A stretch of 10,149 bases of DNA. It comes from Pseudomonadota bacterium. GTDB taxonomy: Bacteria; Pseudomonadota; Alphaproteobacteria; Acetobacterales; Acetobacteraceae. The notes under the pieces were generated by a model, which worked only from the letters and a program-made list of their open reading frames with translations, was not told the origin of the DNA and searched no databases. Position 1 is the first letter of the stretch. Each line of letters begins with the position of its first letter. Shown here piece after piece: positions 1-7,119 of this stretch. The stretch covers positions 1,421-11,569 of the forward strand of contig JAKBCB010000074.1 of the NCBI GenBank assembly GCA_021808185.1. Reading direction: 5' to 3'. A program made the translations under genes and the position numbers.

Positions 1-178
1 CGACGGCGCTCGGCGAGATACCGTGCGTCAGCCGCGCCAGGGCGGCGCGGAGCACGAGGTCGAAGGTGTGAAAGCTCGGCCCCTCGGCCGGCCGCGCGCG
101 CGGGCTTGCCGGCCGCGACGGCGCGGTGAGCCGCTCGGGCAAGGCCGCCTCGGGTCGCGCGATCGCTCCACTGTCCAC
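1..178 (-). CDS. PHA synthase-like protein, N-terminal part (runs off left edge)
   Basis: Seen: an open minus-strand frame of about 59 codons continues past the left edge. After a Pro/Ala/Arg-rich linker it reads FHTFDLVLRAALARLTHGIS. That closely resembles the short N-terminal domain of class I poly(3-hydroxyalkanoate) synthases, whose usual pattern is an FD..LHA.LARLTGGISP block before the alpha/beta-hydrolase core. These enzymes polymerise 3-hydroxyacyl-CoA into storage granules; the catalytic lipase-like box lies outside the window, so this cannot be confirmed here. Start choice: GTG at 178 follows GGGAG (191-187) by 8 nt; an in-frame GTG at 199 adds seven residues but has no ribosome binding site. 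It is divergent from the DUF2267 gene, with an FNR/FixK-like box between them. The alternative is another protein sharing only this N-terminal domain. Identification rests on about 25 residues. Confidence 0.55.
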   Translation of the reverse strand, partial: MDSGAIARPEAALPERLTAPSRPASPRARPAEGPSFHTFDLVLRAALARLTHGISPSAV

Positions 179-214
179 GGCACGAACTCCCTGGCTCACG
201 AGCAGGCGGTCCGG

Positions 215-220
215 ACTATA
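215..220 (-). promoter_or_regulatory. Possible -10 element (TATAGT) for the PHA synthase-like gene
   Basis: On the minus strand TATAGT matches the sigma-70 -10 consensus at five of six positions. It would give a start near 208 and a leader of about 30 nt before the preferred GTG at 178. The matching -35 position is poor (CGTGCC), which would suit an activator-dependent promoter. The FNR/FixK-like box at 285-298 would then be centred near -83. This is inference from sequence only. Confidence 0.3.
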
Positions 221-284
221 GGCGCGCGGGCGGCGGCGGCACGTTGCGGCAGATCAAAACGCCGCGCGTCGCCGGCCCGGATGC

Positions 285-298
285 TTGACGGAAGTCAA
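285..298. promoter_or_regulatory. FNR/FixK-type operator (TTGACGGAAGTCAA)
   Basis: TTGAC and GTCAA form a perfect 5-bp inverted repeat around a 4-bp spacer, the form of CRP/FNR-superfamily sites (TTGAY-N4-RTCAA) bound by FNR, FixK, FnrN or DNR in proteobacteria. It lies between the divergent PHA synthase-like gene and the DUF2267 gene, 86 bp and 114 bp from their respective upstream starts, so it could serve either or both. A TGTGAT at 325-330 could be a -10 for the rightward gene, with the box near -45; a TTTGAT at 258-253 mirrors this leftward. The box is clear. Which regulator binds it and which gene responds are inferred. Confidence 0.65.
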
Positions 299-412
299 TG
301 CGCCGCGCCTGGCGCCGCGCCCAGTGTGATGCCCCGGTGTGAGAAGGCGGAGCCGGCTCCGGCGCCATACCAGCGCGCGGTCCGCGCCGGCACCACAGCA
401 GGAGACAGGATC

Positions 413-865
413 ATGCCAAGCTCAGGCCTGGAGGTCTTCGACAGGACACTCCAGGCGACCAACATCTGGCTCGATGACATCATGGCCGAGCTGGGACCGG
501 ACCGGCAGGGCGCGTGGCGGGAGCTGGGCGCCGTGCTGCATGCGCTGCGCGACCGGTTGCCGCTCGAACTTGCGGCGCATCTCGGCGCGCAACTCCCGCT
601 GCTTGTGCGGGGACTGTACTACGACCAGTGGCACGTCGGCGCACCACCGGCGCATCGCCGCTCGCTCGACGAATTCCTCGCCGACGTGACGGAGGGGTTG
701 CGCGGCAGCCGCCCGGTGAACGTGCGGGACGTGGCGCGCGTCGTTCTTGTCACGCTCGCGCGGCATGTCGATGCGGGACAGGCGGACAAGGTCATCGAGG
801 CCATGCCGCACGAGATCCGCGCCTTCTGGCGCGGCGAGCTGGAAGCGGCCGACGACCTGGAATGA
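413..865 (+). CDS. DUF2267 family protein
   Basis: A 150-residue soluble, mainly alpha-helical acidic protein with no signal peptide or membrane segment. Its layout matches DUF2267: an N-terminal helix (FDRTLQATNIWLDDI, residues 9-23), a central LGAVLHALRDRLPLELAAHLGAQLP-like stretch (38-62), then RGLYYDQW (66-73). A C-terminal half follows with EFLADV (87-92), DVARVVLVTLARHVD (106-120) and LP-like motif AMPHEIRAFW (130-139). Family function is not established; members often sit beside stress, PHA or low-oxygen genes in proteobacteria. Start: ATG at 413 is preceded by AGGAGA (400-405) at 7 nt, and homology starts here. The frame stays open further upstream, but that part is low-complexity and lacks a ribosome site. 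It ends 26 bp before the stop of the convergent fusion gene. The upstream FNR/FixK-like box suggests microaerobic control. Confidence 0.85.
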   Translation: MPSSGLEVFDRTLQATNIWLDDIMAELGPDRQGAWRELGAVLHALRDRLPLELAAHLGAQLPLLVRGLYYDQWHVGAPPAHRRSLDEFLADVTEGLRGSRPVNVRDVARVVLVTLARHVDAGQADKVIEAMPHEIRAFWRGELEAADDLE

Positions 866-891
866 ACCGCCATCCCGTGTCGCGGCGGCGG

Positions 892-3519
892 TCAGGGTAG
901 CGCGAGAACACGATCGCGCAGCGCGTTCGCGACCCGCTCATCTTCGGCGTGGCCGGCAGCGGCCACGCTCAGGGCCGCGGCGGATTCGGCGCGCCCGAAG
1001 GCCACGGTGACGCGCGCGAGCCTCGGCAGGGCGCGGCCGCGCGGCCATGCCTCGAACGTGCCGGTGATCCGTACGGGAACGGCGGGTGCACCCGTGCGCA
1101 GCAGGATGCGGCCGATCCCGGGCAGAAAGCGCTGCGGCGTGCCGTCGGGCGAGCGCCAGCCCTCGGGGAACCACACCACGACATCGCCTGCGGCCAGTGC
1201 CGCGACGGCCGCCGCGATGGCTGCGTCCGGCCGCTGTTCCCGCACCGGAAAGACGTGCGCCGCGCGCGAAAACAGGCGCCGGATCGCGGTTCGGAACATC
1301 AGCGGGTCGGCCCCGGCCCAATGCACCCGCCGCACGCGCGACAGCGGCAGCGACGCGGCAACCGCCAGCGGGTCGAGATAGCTGAGATGGTTGGGGGTGA
1401 TGACAAAGGCCCCGCCGGGCGGCAGCGTATCCAGCCCGACCACGCGCAGCCGGAACAGCAGGCGCATGCCGAGCCAGTTGATCGCGTAGAGGGCCACACC
1501 CAGCGTCGCGAGCAGCGGGCCGACCGGCGCGAGGAACCGATCCGTCCGCGTCCCATCGCCCAGGCCGGCCGACACCGTCTCGCGCTCGTGCCGCTGCCCC
1601 GCCGTGCTGAGGCGCAGCAGGTCGCGGATGGTCTCGACCGCCGCGATGTCGGCGGCGACCAACGCGACGCCGCAGCGATCCTGTAGCGCAAGCGCCAGTT
1701 CCATCCAGCCGAACGAGTCGAGATTGAGATCCAGGCCGAACGTCGCGTCCAGATCGAGCGCCTGGTCGGGGTATCGCTCGCGCAGCAGCGCCCAGACCGC
1801 GGAGGCAGTCGGGTCGCGCAGCAGCGCCAGGTCGTCCGGCCCCGGCGCGCGCGCGGCGCGGCGCGGGCCGCCGGCCAGCGCCTGCCGATAGAGCGGCGGC
1901 AGGAGGAAGCGCCGGTACTTGCCCAGGCGCGTGCGCGGCAGCGGCTGGTCCGTCAACGCGAAGCCCGCCAGATGCAGATGCGGCGGAAGATCCCGCGCCG
2001 CTTCCGCCAGCGCGACACGGATGCCTTCGCGCAGGCTTGTCGTTCCCATCTCGCGGATGTGCGCCGGGTCCGGCGCCACCAGCGCCACCAACGCGCCGCG
2101 CTCCTCCAGCACCGCGATCTCGCGCACCTGCGGGGCGGCGCCGTAGATGCGTTCCAGCCCCTCGGGATCGATCTTCTTGCCGCTGGCGAGGACGAGGATT
2201 TCCTTGGCGCGGCCGGTGATGTGCAGGAAGCCGGCGCGATCGACGAAGCCGATGTCCCCGGTGCGGAACCAGCCGTCGGGCGTGAACGAAGCCCGATTGG
2301 CCTCGGGATTGTTCACGTAGCCCGCCGTGATGGACGGGCCGCGCAACTCGATGTTGCCGATCCCGCCGCTGTCCGGCGCGTTGATGCGGATATCGCCGTC
2401 CGCCAGGGGTCTGCCCGCACTGCCCATGCGGCGTTCGTTCGGCGGATTGCCCGTGAACATCGATGCCGTCTCGGCGAGGCCGTAGCCCACCAGCACGGTC
2501 CAGCCGAGCGCCTCCAGGTGTTCCTCAGTACCGATCTCCAGACGCGCGCCGCCGGAGACGAGATAGCGCAGATGCGGCGCGATGGCGCGGCGCACGGGGG
2601 CGAACCAGACGCTGCCCGGGCGCAGGCCGGTGTGGCGTTGCGCCCAGATGGCAAGCCGGAGCATCAAGTGCCAGAGCGCGCGCGCGGCGCGGCCGCGCCG
2701 GGCCACACGGTCGCGCAATGCCGCCAGCATCGCCTCGTAGAGCCGGGGAACGCCGATGATCGCGGTGACATCTCCGTCGCGCATCGCCTGCATGATCTGC
2801 GGTCCGGTCACGCCGGCCGGCAGCACGATTGTCGCGCCGACCGCGAGCGGGGTCAGCATTCCCACCACGAACGGGTAGGCATGGTGCAGCGGCAAGGGCA
2901 GCAACACGCGATCGCCGGAGCCGATGATTTCCAGCCGCCGCAGCGCTTCGACGTTGCTGGCGATGTTGCCGCAGGTCAGCAGGAAGCCCTTGGGCGAACC
3001 CGTGGTGCCGGAGGTCCATCCGAACACGGCGGCATCGTTGGCAGCCGTGGCGGGCAACGCCCCGCTGTCGTCGCCGCGCGGCGCGGGCCATTCGGGTCTG
3101 CCGCCGCCCTGCGTGGCATCGAGCGCGATCGTCGCGACGGCTTTTGCGCGCAGCATCTCTCCGGCGGTGGCCAGATGTGCCGCCGTGATGAAGATCTGGC
3201 GGGCGCCGCTTGCATCGATGGCCGCGGCCAACTGGCTGGCGTCGGACAGGTCGTCGATGGCGACCAGCACGCCGCCGGCCGCCATGATGGCCAGTGCGGC
3301 GACGATCCATTGCGGGCTGTTGGGCGCACAGATCCCGACCCGCTGCCCGCGCAGCATTCCGGCGGCCTGCAACCCGCGCGCGAGCGCGGTGGCATCGCGC
3401 GCGAGGTCCGCGCCGCGCCAGACCGCATGGCCCACCGCGCCGGAGACGATCACCGCCGGATGCCCGCCGCGGCGCGCGACGGATCGCAGCAGATCGGCGA
3501 TGGTCCAATCCCCGCTCAT
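892..3519 (-). CDS. Acyl-activating enzyme / acyl carrier protein / PlsC acyltransferase fusion
   Basis: An 875-residue protein with three domains. Residues about 1-545 are an AMP-forming acyl ligase: P-loop TSGTTGSPKG (169-178), YGLAET (346-351), TGDIGF (420-425), GRAKE (436-440) and a catalytic Lys candidate, K534, in RTRLGKYRR. Residues about 570-637 are an acyl carrier domain with DS at 601-602, Ser602 being the phosphopantetheine site. A hydrophobic stretch (663-690) leads to a PlsC/LPLAT domain: NHLSYLD (710-716; HX4D H711, D716) and FPEGWRS (784-790), where Trp replaces the common Thr. Expected chemistry is activation of a fatty acid, loading on the internal carrier, and transfer to a lysophospholipid or glycerol phosphate at the membrane. 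Aas has the same activities in the opposite order (acyltransferase first) and no carrier domain between. ATG at 3519 is the only plausible start; no clear Shine-Dalgarno precedes it. It is divergent from the lipid kinase operon. Domain calls are firm; substrate is inferred. Confidence 0.9.
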   Translation of the reverse strand: MSGDWTIADLLRSVARRGGHPAVIVSGAVGHAVWRGADLARDATALARGLQAAGMLRGQRVGICAPNSPQWIVAALAIMAAGGVLVAIDDLSDASQLAAAIDASGARQIFITAAHLATAGEMLRAKAVATIALDATQGGGRPEWPAPRGDDSGALPATAANDAAVFGWTSGTTGSPKGFLLTCGNIASNVEALRRLEIIGSGDRVLLPLPLHHAYPFVVGMLTPLAVGATIVLPAGVTGPQIMQAMRDGDVTAIIGVPRLYEAMLAALRDRVARRGRAARALWHLMLRLAIWAQRHTGLRPGSVWFAPVRRAIAPHLRYLVSGGARLEIGTEEHLEALGWTVLVGYGLAETASMFTGNPPNERRMGSAGRPLADGDIRINAPDSGGIGNIELRGPSITAGYVNNPEANRASFTPDGWFRTGDIGFVDRAGFLHITGRAKEILVLASGKKIDPEGLERIYGAAPQVREIAVLEERGALVALVAPDPAHIREMGTTSLREGIRVALAEAARDLPPHLHLAGFALTDQPLPRTRLGKYRRFLLPPLYRQALAGGPRRAARAPGPDDLALLRDPTASAVWALLRERYPDQALDLDATFGLDLNLDSFGWMELALALQDRCGVALVAADIAAVETIRDLLRLSTAGQRHERETVSAGLGDGTRTDRFLAPVGPLLATLGVALYAINWLGMRLLFRLRVVGLDTLPPGGAFVITPNHLSYLDPLAVAASLPLSRVRRVHWAGADPLMFRTAIRRLFSRAAHVFPVREQRPDAAIAAAVAALAAGDVVVWFPEGWRSPDGTPQRFLPGIGRILLRTGAPAVPVRITGTFEAWPRGRALPRLARVTVAFGRAESAAALSVAAAGHAEDERVANALRDRVLALP

Positions 3520-3709
3520 CCCGGCGAGCGAGCGGGAGGGACATGCGCCGGCGCGGGCGGGGGGGCCTTGTCAACCAGGACATGGAAGGCGAACGCGGCC
3601 ATCGCCGCAGGGTAGCCGAAGCGGCGTCGATCGGGAATGGTTGCCCGCCCGCCAGGATCGCGTCGGCGCGCATGTTCGGCTAAGCAGGGGCGATGTGGAG
3701 CGCTTTTCC
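3520..3709. other. Divergent intergenic region between fusion gene and lipid kinase operon
   Basis: About 190 bp separate two divergent starts. I see a minus-strand TTGACA at 3574-3569, but no -10 at a suitable distance, and no FNR-like palindrome. Short frames cross it, including a 28-codon minus-strand frame (3602-3516) whose TGA overlaps the fusion-gene ATG. No promoter here can be called with confidence. Confidence 0.4.
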
Positions 3710-4675
3710 GTGACCTCCCGGATCTGCTTCGTCGTCAACATGGCCGCGGGCAACGGCGGGGCCAGGGCACGGGCGCGCATGTTGCCGGCCCTGATCGAGC
3801 GCCTCGGCGCCACGTGCGATGTACGATTGGCCCGGCGCCCCGCCGGACTGCATGCCGAGACCGAAGCCGCACTGCGCGCCGGCTTCCGGACCATCGTCGC
3901 GGTCGGCGGCGACGGGACCGTCAACGCGGTGGCTTCGCATCTGGTCGGCACGGACCGCAGCCTCGGCATCCTGCCGATGGGAACCTTCAATTACGTGGCA
4001 AGGGATCTCGGCATTCCGCTGGAATGGGACGCGGCGGTGCGTCTGATTGCCGACGGGACCGCGCGAACGCTCGATGTCGGCGAGGTGAACGGGCGGATTT
4101 TTCTCAACAACGCGGGGCTCGGTGCGTATGTCATGCTGGTGCGGACGCGCGAACGCGCGTTTCGCCTGTTCGGCCGCAGCCGGGTCGGCGCGTATCTGCT
4201 TGTGCTGCGCTCGCTGCTTGGCCTGCGCCGTTCGTTCGCGTTGCAGGTCTCGGTGGATGGCGAGCCGTGGCGATACCGCACGCCGATGGCATTCGTCGCG
4301 CGCAACGCCCACCAGTTGACCTCGCACGGCCTGCCAGGGGCCGACTGCATCGCGCGGCGCGAACTTGCGCTTTATGTCGCGCCGGATTGCGATCGTTGGC
4401 AGTTGCTGCGGCTCGCGATCGGCCTCGCCCTTGGGCGTTTGCGGCCCGAGCGCGATTTCGCCATGCATTGCGGCCGCGAGATTTTCGTCGAGACGCGCAA
4501 GCGCACGCGCCATGTGGTGTGCGATGGCGAGCGCCTGCGCATGAGCGCCCCGTTTCACTTTCGCGTCCGCCGCGACGCCCTGCGCGTCATCGCCCCATCC
4601 GCCGCCGCTGCCGTGGCGCCGTGGCAGGCGTCCACAAGCGAGACCGCCGCGCCGACGGCCAGGATGGCGGGATGA
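3710..4675 (+). CDS. Diacylglycerol kinase family lipid kinase
   Basis: A 321-residue protein of the DAGK catalytic family (YegS/DgkB-like), which phosphorylates diacylglycerol or related lipids with ATP to give phosphatidate. Seen: N-terminal VVNMAAGNGG (8-17), matching the N..AG-NG start of the fold; nucleotide-binding VGGDGTVN (65-72); LPMGTFNYVARDLGIP (88-103), the family's P-x-GT-x-N motif with Phe in place of Gly; FLNNAGLG (131-138); and C-terminal DGE (272-274). The last 30 residues are a low-complexity Ala-rich tail. No membrane segment is evident. Start: GTG at 3710 follows GGAG (3697-3700) by 9 nt; GTG at 3695 (five more residues, after AGGGG) is the alternative, and longer frames read into the antisense of the fusion gene. 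Its stop overlaps the PAP2 start as ATGA, implying translational coupling. The exact lipid substrate is unknown. Confidence 0.88.
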   Translation: MTSRICFVVNMAAGNGGARARARMLPALIERLGATCDVRLARRPAGLHAETEAALRAGFRTIVAVGGDGTVNAVASHLVGTDRSLGILPMGTFNYVARDLGIPLEWDAAVRLIADGTARTLDVGEVNGRIFLNNAGLGAYVMLVRTRERAFRLFGRSRVGAYLLVLRSLLGLRRSFALQVSVDGEPWRYRTPMAFVARNAHQLTSHGLPGADCIARRELALYVAPDCDRWQLLRLAIGLALGRLRPERDFAMHCGREIFVETRKRTRHVVCDGERLRMSAPFHFRVRRDALRVIAPSAAAAVAPWQASTSETAAPTARMAG

Positions 4676-5532
4676 CGTTGCTTGGCCCGTCCCTGGTGCT
4701 GGCGGGGCTGGTCCTGACCGTGCTCCTGCTTCGCGCCGTGGTGCGGGTGTGCGCGGTCCGCATGGCCAGGGCGCTGGCGCTGCGTGCCGGGCGGGTTGGC
4801 GCGCACGCATCCGTACGGGCCATCGCGACATGGGGGCAGCGCCGCGCGCCCGGGTTGTTCGGCTTCCTGTACCGCCGGCTTCGCCCGGACGTGTTCACCG
4901 GCCTGCCGCTGACGCTGATGGCCCTGGCCGCGCTGTACCTGGCGGCCCTGTTGGGCGGACTGACCCAGGAGGTGGTCGAGGCGGAGGGAATGCTGCGCAT
5001 CGATCGCGCGATCAACGCGGCGTTTGCGCCCTGGCGCGATGCGCGACTGGTGGGGGTCTTCCTCTGGATCACGGCGCTTGGGGCCGGCCCGGCGCTGGCC
5101 GCCGTGGCGATCACGGCGACGGCGTTCCTGTGGTCCTCCAGGCGGTCCGTGCTGATCCTGCCGCTATGGGTGGCGCTGGCCGGCGCGCAAGTGACGACAT
5201 GGGTCGGCAAATACGCCATCGACCGGCACCGGCCCGACTTCATCGCGGCTGTCAGCGCATCCTCGCCCTCGTTCCCGAGCGGACACGCCACCGGCGCCAT
5301 GGCGATCTACGGCTTCCTGGCCTACGCGATTGCCCGCGACGCGGCGGGCTGGGGGCAGAGATTCGAGGTGGCGTATTGGTCCGTGGTGCTGATCCTGCTG
5401 ATCGGCTTCAGCCGGATCTTTCTGTCGGTGCATTACGCCTCCGATGTCGTGGGCGGCTTCATGGTGGGCGCCTTCTGGCTTCTCGTGGCCTTCGCCATGG
5501 CGGAGTGGCGGCGCGGCGTGAGGAAACCCTGA
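4672..5532 (+). CDS. PAP2 superfamily membrane phosphatase
   Basis: A 286-residue integral membrane protein with the three PAP2 signatures in order. These are K180-x6-R187-P188 (KYAIDRHRP), P202-S-G-H205 and S247-R-x5-H254-x3-D258 (SRIFLSVHYASD). Members remove phosphate from phosphatidate, undecaprenyl diphosphate or related lipids with the active site on the outer face. Hydrophobic segments lie near residues 5-24, 76-97, 125-152, 157-176, 207-222, 236-250 and 258-276. The first helix and a basic loop (30-70) precede the core, making it longer than minimal PAP2 proteins. It starts inside the lipid kinase stop (ATGA at 4672-4675). Pairing with a DAG kinase suggests a phosphatidate/diacylglycerol interconversion pair, though undecaprenyl-phosphate recycling is also possible. 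Family is sure, substrate is not. Confidence 0.92.
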   Translation: MTLLGPSLVLAGLVLTVLLLRAVVRVCAVRMARALALRAGRVGAHASVRAIATWGQRRAPGLFGFLYRRLRPDVFTGLPLTLMALAALYLAALLGGLTQEVVEAEGMLRIDRAINAAFAPWRDARLVGVFLWITALGAGPALAAVAITATAFLWSSRRSVLILPLWVALAGAQVTTWVGKYAIDRHRPDFIAAVSASSPSFPSGHATGAMAIYGFLAYAIARDAAGWGQRFEVAYWSVVLILLIGFSRIFLSVHYASDVVGGFMVGAFWLLVAFAMAEWRRGVRKP

Positions 5533-5556
5533 CGGCGCATGTGCTATGCTGCCCCC

Positions 5557-6045
5557 ATGCATCCCGTCGCATTGGCGCAGATTCTGACCTTGCTCGCGCT
5601 GGCCAACGGCGCGCCGGTTCTTATCAAGAAGGTTCTGGGCCAGCGGGGTGCCTGGCCGCTCGATTTCGGGACGGAGCTTGCCGACGGGGCGCGGCTGTTC
5701 GGGGCCTCGAAGACAATTCGTGGCGTGGTGGGCGCGGTATTGGCCGGGGCGCTCGGCGCGGCGCTGCTGGGGCTCGGTGCTGGCTTCGGGGCCGAGGTCG
5801 CGGCGTTTGCGATGGTCGGCGATCTGCTGTCCAGCTTCCTCAAGCGGCGCTTGCATCGCCCGCCGAGCAGCCAGGCGCTCGGCATCGACCAGATCCCGGA
5901 ATCGCTGCTCCCGATGCTTGTCTGCGCGGGTCCGCTCGGTCTGACGGCGCGGGACATCGTGGCCGGCGTCGTGATCTTCTTTGTCGCCGAGTTGCTGCTC
6001 TCGCGCCTCCTGTTCCGGCTGCATCTGCGCGACCGGCCCTACTGA
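5557..6045 (+). CDS. CDP-archaeol synthase (CarS)/DUF46-like cytidylyltransferase
   Basis: A 162-residue hydrophobic protein of the CarS/DUF46 family, which transfers CMP from CTP to a lipid phosphate. Archaeal CarS makes CDP-archaeol; bacterial members are expected to act on phosphatidate-like substrates in the way of CdsA. Seen: N-terminal helix with ALANGAPVLIKK (14-25); D43-G and FGASKTIRG (48-56), matching the family's FG-KT-RG motif; GDLLSSFLKRR (88-98); and GIDQIPES (109-116). Membrane segments lie near 5-23, 55-75, 78-92, 117-125 and 131-153; the end is LRDRPY. Start: ATG at 5557 matches the family's usual MHP... opening, but has no ribosome site. ATG at 5539, 12 nt after GAGGAAA (5520-5526), would add six residues. 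It follows the PAP2 stop closely, so it is the third gene of the operon. Family call strong, substrate inferred. Confidence 0.85.
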   Translation: MHPVALAQILTLLALANGAPVLIKKVLGQRGAWPLDFGTELADGARLFGASKTIRGVVGAVLAGALGAALLGLGAGFGAEVAAFAMVGDLLSSFLKRRLHRPPSSQALGIDQIPESLLPMLVCAGPLGLTARDIVAGVVIFFVAELLLSRLLFRLHLRDRPY

Positions 6046-6054
6046 CCGGCCGGC

Positions 6055-7119
6055 TCATGCGCATTCGAGGCGATGCAGCGTGATTTCCGGCGGGCAGTTC
6101 AGCCGGACGGCGACGATGGAGGAACCGGCGCCGACCGAGGTGTATCCGGCCATGCCCTGATGCGTCCAGGCGCCGGCGCCGAGGCGGCGGGGCAGGTTCG
6201 AATCCAGCGTGATCGGGATGCGGCCGGGAAGGCAGATCTGCCCGCCATGCGTATGCCCGCTCAGCATCAGGTCGAACTCGGCGTGCGCCGCCTGCCGGTA
6301 CACTTCCGGCGTGTGCGACAGCAGCACGGCGAAGGCGCCTTGCGGGATCGGATCGCCGGCCTTCTCGATATTGTCCACGCGGAAGAAATGCGCGTCGTCG
6401 ATCCCGGCCAGATGGATGCGCGCGGCATCGCGCGCGATGGTTACACATTCGTTGAGCAGCATGCGCACCCCCATCGCCTCCAGCGCGGGGACCATGCGGA
6501 TGGTATCGTGGTTGCCCAGCACACCGTAGATCGGGCCATGCAGATGCGCGCGCACGCGCGCGATCCCATCTATCGCCTCGGCGAACGGCCCGAAGGTCTT
6601 GCCGCGAAAATCGCCGGTCAGGACACAAACATCGTATGCCAGCGACGGCAGCAGCTCCGCCACCCGCCGCATGGCGCCGTGGCTCATGTCGGCGTGCATG
6701 TCGCTGATGTGCAGCATGGTGAAGCCGTCGAACGCGCGGGGCAGGCGCGCCGCGTGGACGCGGTTGTGCCGCACCTGGACATGGCGGGCGTTGCGCTGGC
6801 CGCGCCGGTACAGCCCGGCCGCCCAGAGCGTCGCGCGGATCACCGAGTGGACCGAGTACCAGTTTTCGATATGGAAAAAATTCAGGCCCTGGCCGAATGC
6901 CTGCGCCTCATGCTCGGCCTCGATGCCCAGCCGCTGGCGTGCGTGCAGACGGCCGAGCCGCCGCTCGAGGAATGCCAGGGTGTCGTCCTCGGCGGCGGCC
7001 GTGTCTGCGACCGGGCTGCTCAGAGCGGCCCGCGCGGAATGCGTTGGCCGAGCGCCCCACCAATGAGACGGCCCAGATCCTCCGCAAGGTCGCCGTCGTC
7101 GATTCCCGTTCGGCGGCAC
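6055..7119 (-). CDS. Calcineurin-like metallophosphoesterase (start uncertain)
   Basis: Up to 354 residues with a complete binuclear-metal phosphoesterase motif set: DMH (140-142), GD (169-170), GNHD (202-205), SH (268-269) and GHTHGGQ (288-294). The GHTHGGQ form is typical of YkuE/YaeI-like and LpxG-type membrane-associated phosphoesterases, some of which cleave lipid-linked pyrophosphates such as UDP-diacylglucosamine; here the substrate is unknown. Ahead of the catalytic core is a recognisable block, FFHIENWYSVHSVIR (81-95), then LPRAFDGF (126-133). Start: the only upstream ATG/GTG/TTG is GTG at 7119, which lacks a ribosome site and would overlap the upstream gene by 100 bp. Family-like sequence begins only near residue 45, so a non-standard start such as CTG at 7024 (overlapping the preceding TGA), or a shorter form from GTG 6843, is possible. 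It stops 9 bp from the convergent CarS-like gene. Confidence 0.85.
   Translation of the reverse strand: MPPNGNRRRRPCGGSGPSHWWGARPTHSARAALSSPVADTAAAEDDTLAFLERRLGRLHARQRLGIEAEHEAQAFGQGLNFFHIENWYSVHSVIRATLWAAGLYRRGQRNARHVQVRHNRVHAARLPRAFDGFTMLHISDMHADMSHGAMRRVAELLPSLAYDVCVLTGDFRGKTFGPFAEAIDGIARVRAHLHGPIYGVLGNHDTIRMVPALEAMGVRMLLNECVTIARDAARIHLAGIDDAHFFRVDNIEKAGDPIPQGAFAVLLSHTPEVYRQAAHAEFDLMLSGHTHGGQICLPGRIPITLDSNLPRRLGAGAWTHQGMAGYTSVGAGSSIVAVRLNCPPEITLHRLECA

Noticed and set aside
23..412. Upstream extension of the DUF2267 frame
   Set aside because: The frame is open because of high GC, but this part is low-complexity, overlaps the divergent PHA synthase-like gene and the FNR-like box, and the ribosome site and family similarity both begin at 413.
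866..891. Terminator between the DUF2267 and ligase fusion genes
   Set aside because: The 26-bp gap contains no clear stem-loop or T run; likewise the 9-bp gap at 6046-6054.
3569..3574. TTGACA on the minus strand as the -35 of the ligase fusion
   Set aside because: The hexamer is perfect, but nothing resembling a -10 lies 16-19 bp downstream, only C/G-rich sequence.
1972..3615. 547-codon plus-strand frame antisense to the ligase fusion
   Set aside because: His/Arg/Gly-rich composition with no recognisable motif, lying opposite a gene with complete domain motifs; typical antisense frame in GC-rich DNA.
2525..3673. 382-codon minus-strand frame overlapping the start of the ligase fusion
   Set aside because: Extremely Arg-rich out-of-frame translation of the same region; no domain motifs.
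4749..6083. 444-codon plus-strand frame across PAP2 and CarS-like genes
   Set aside because: Out-of-frame translation of two genes with complete family motifs.
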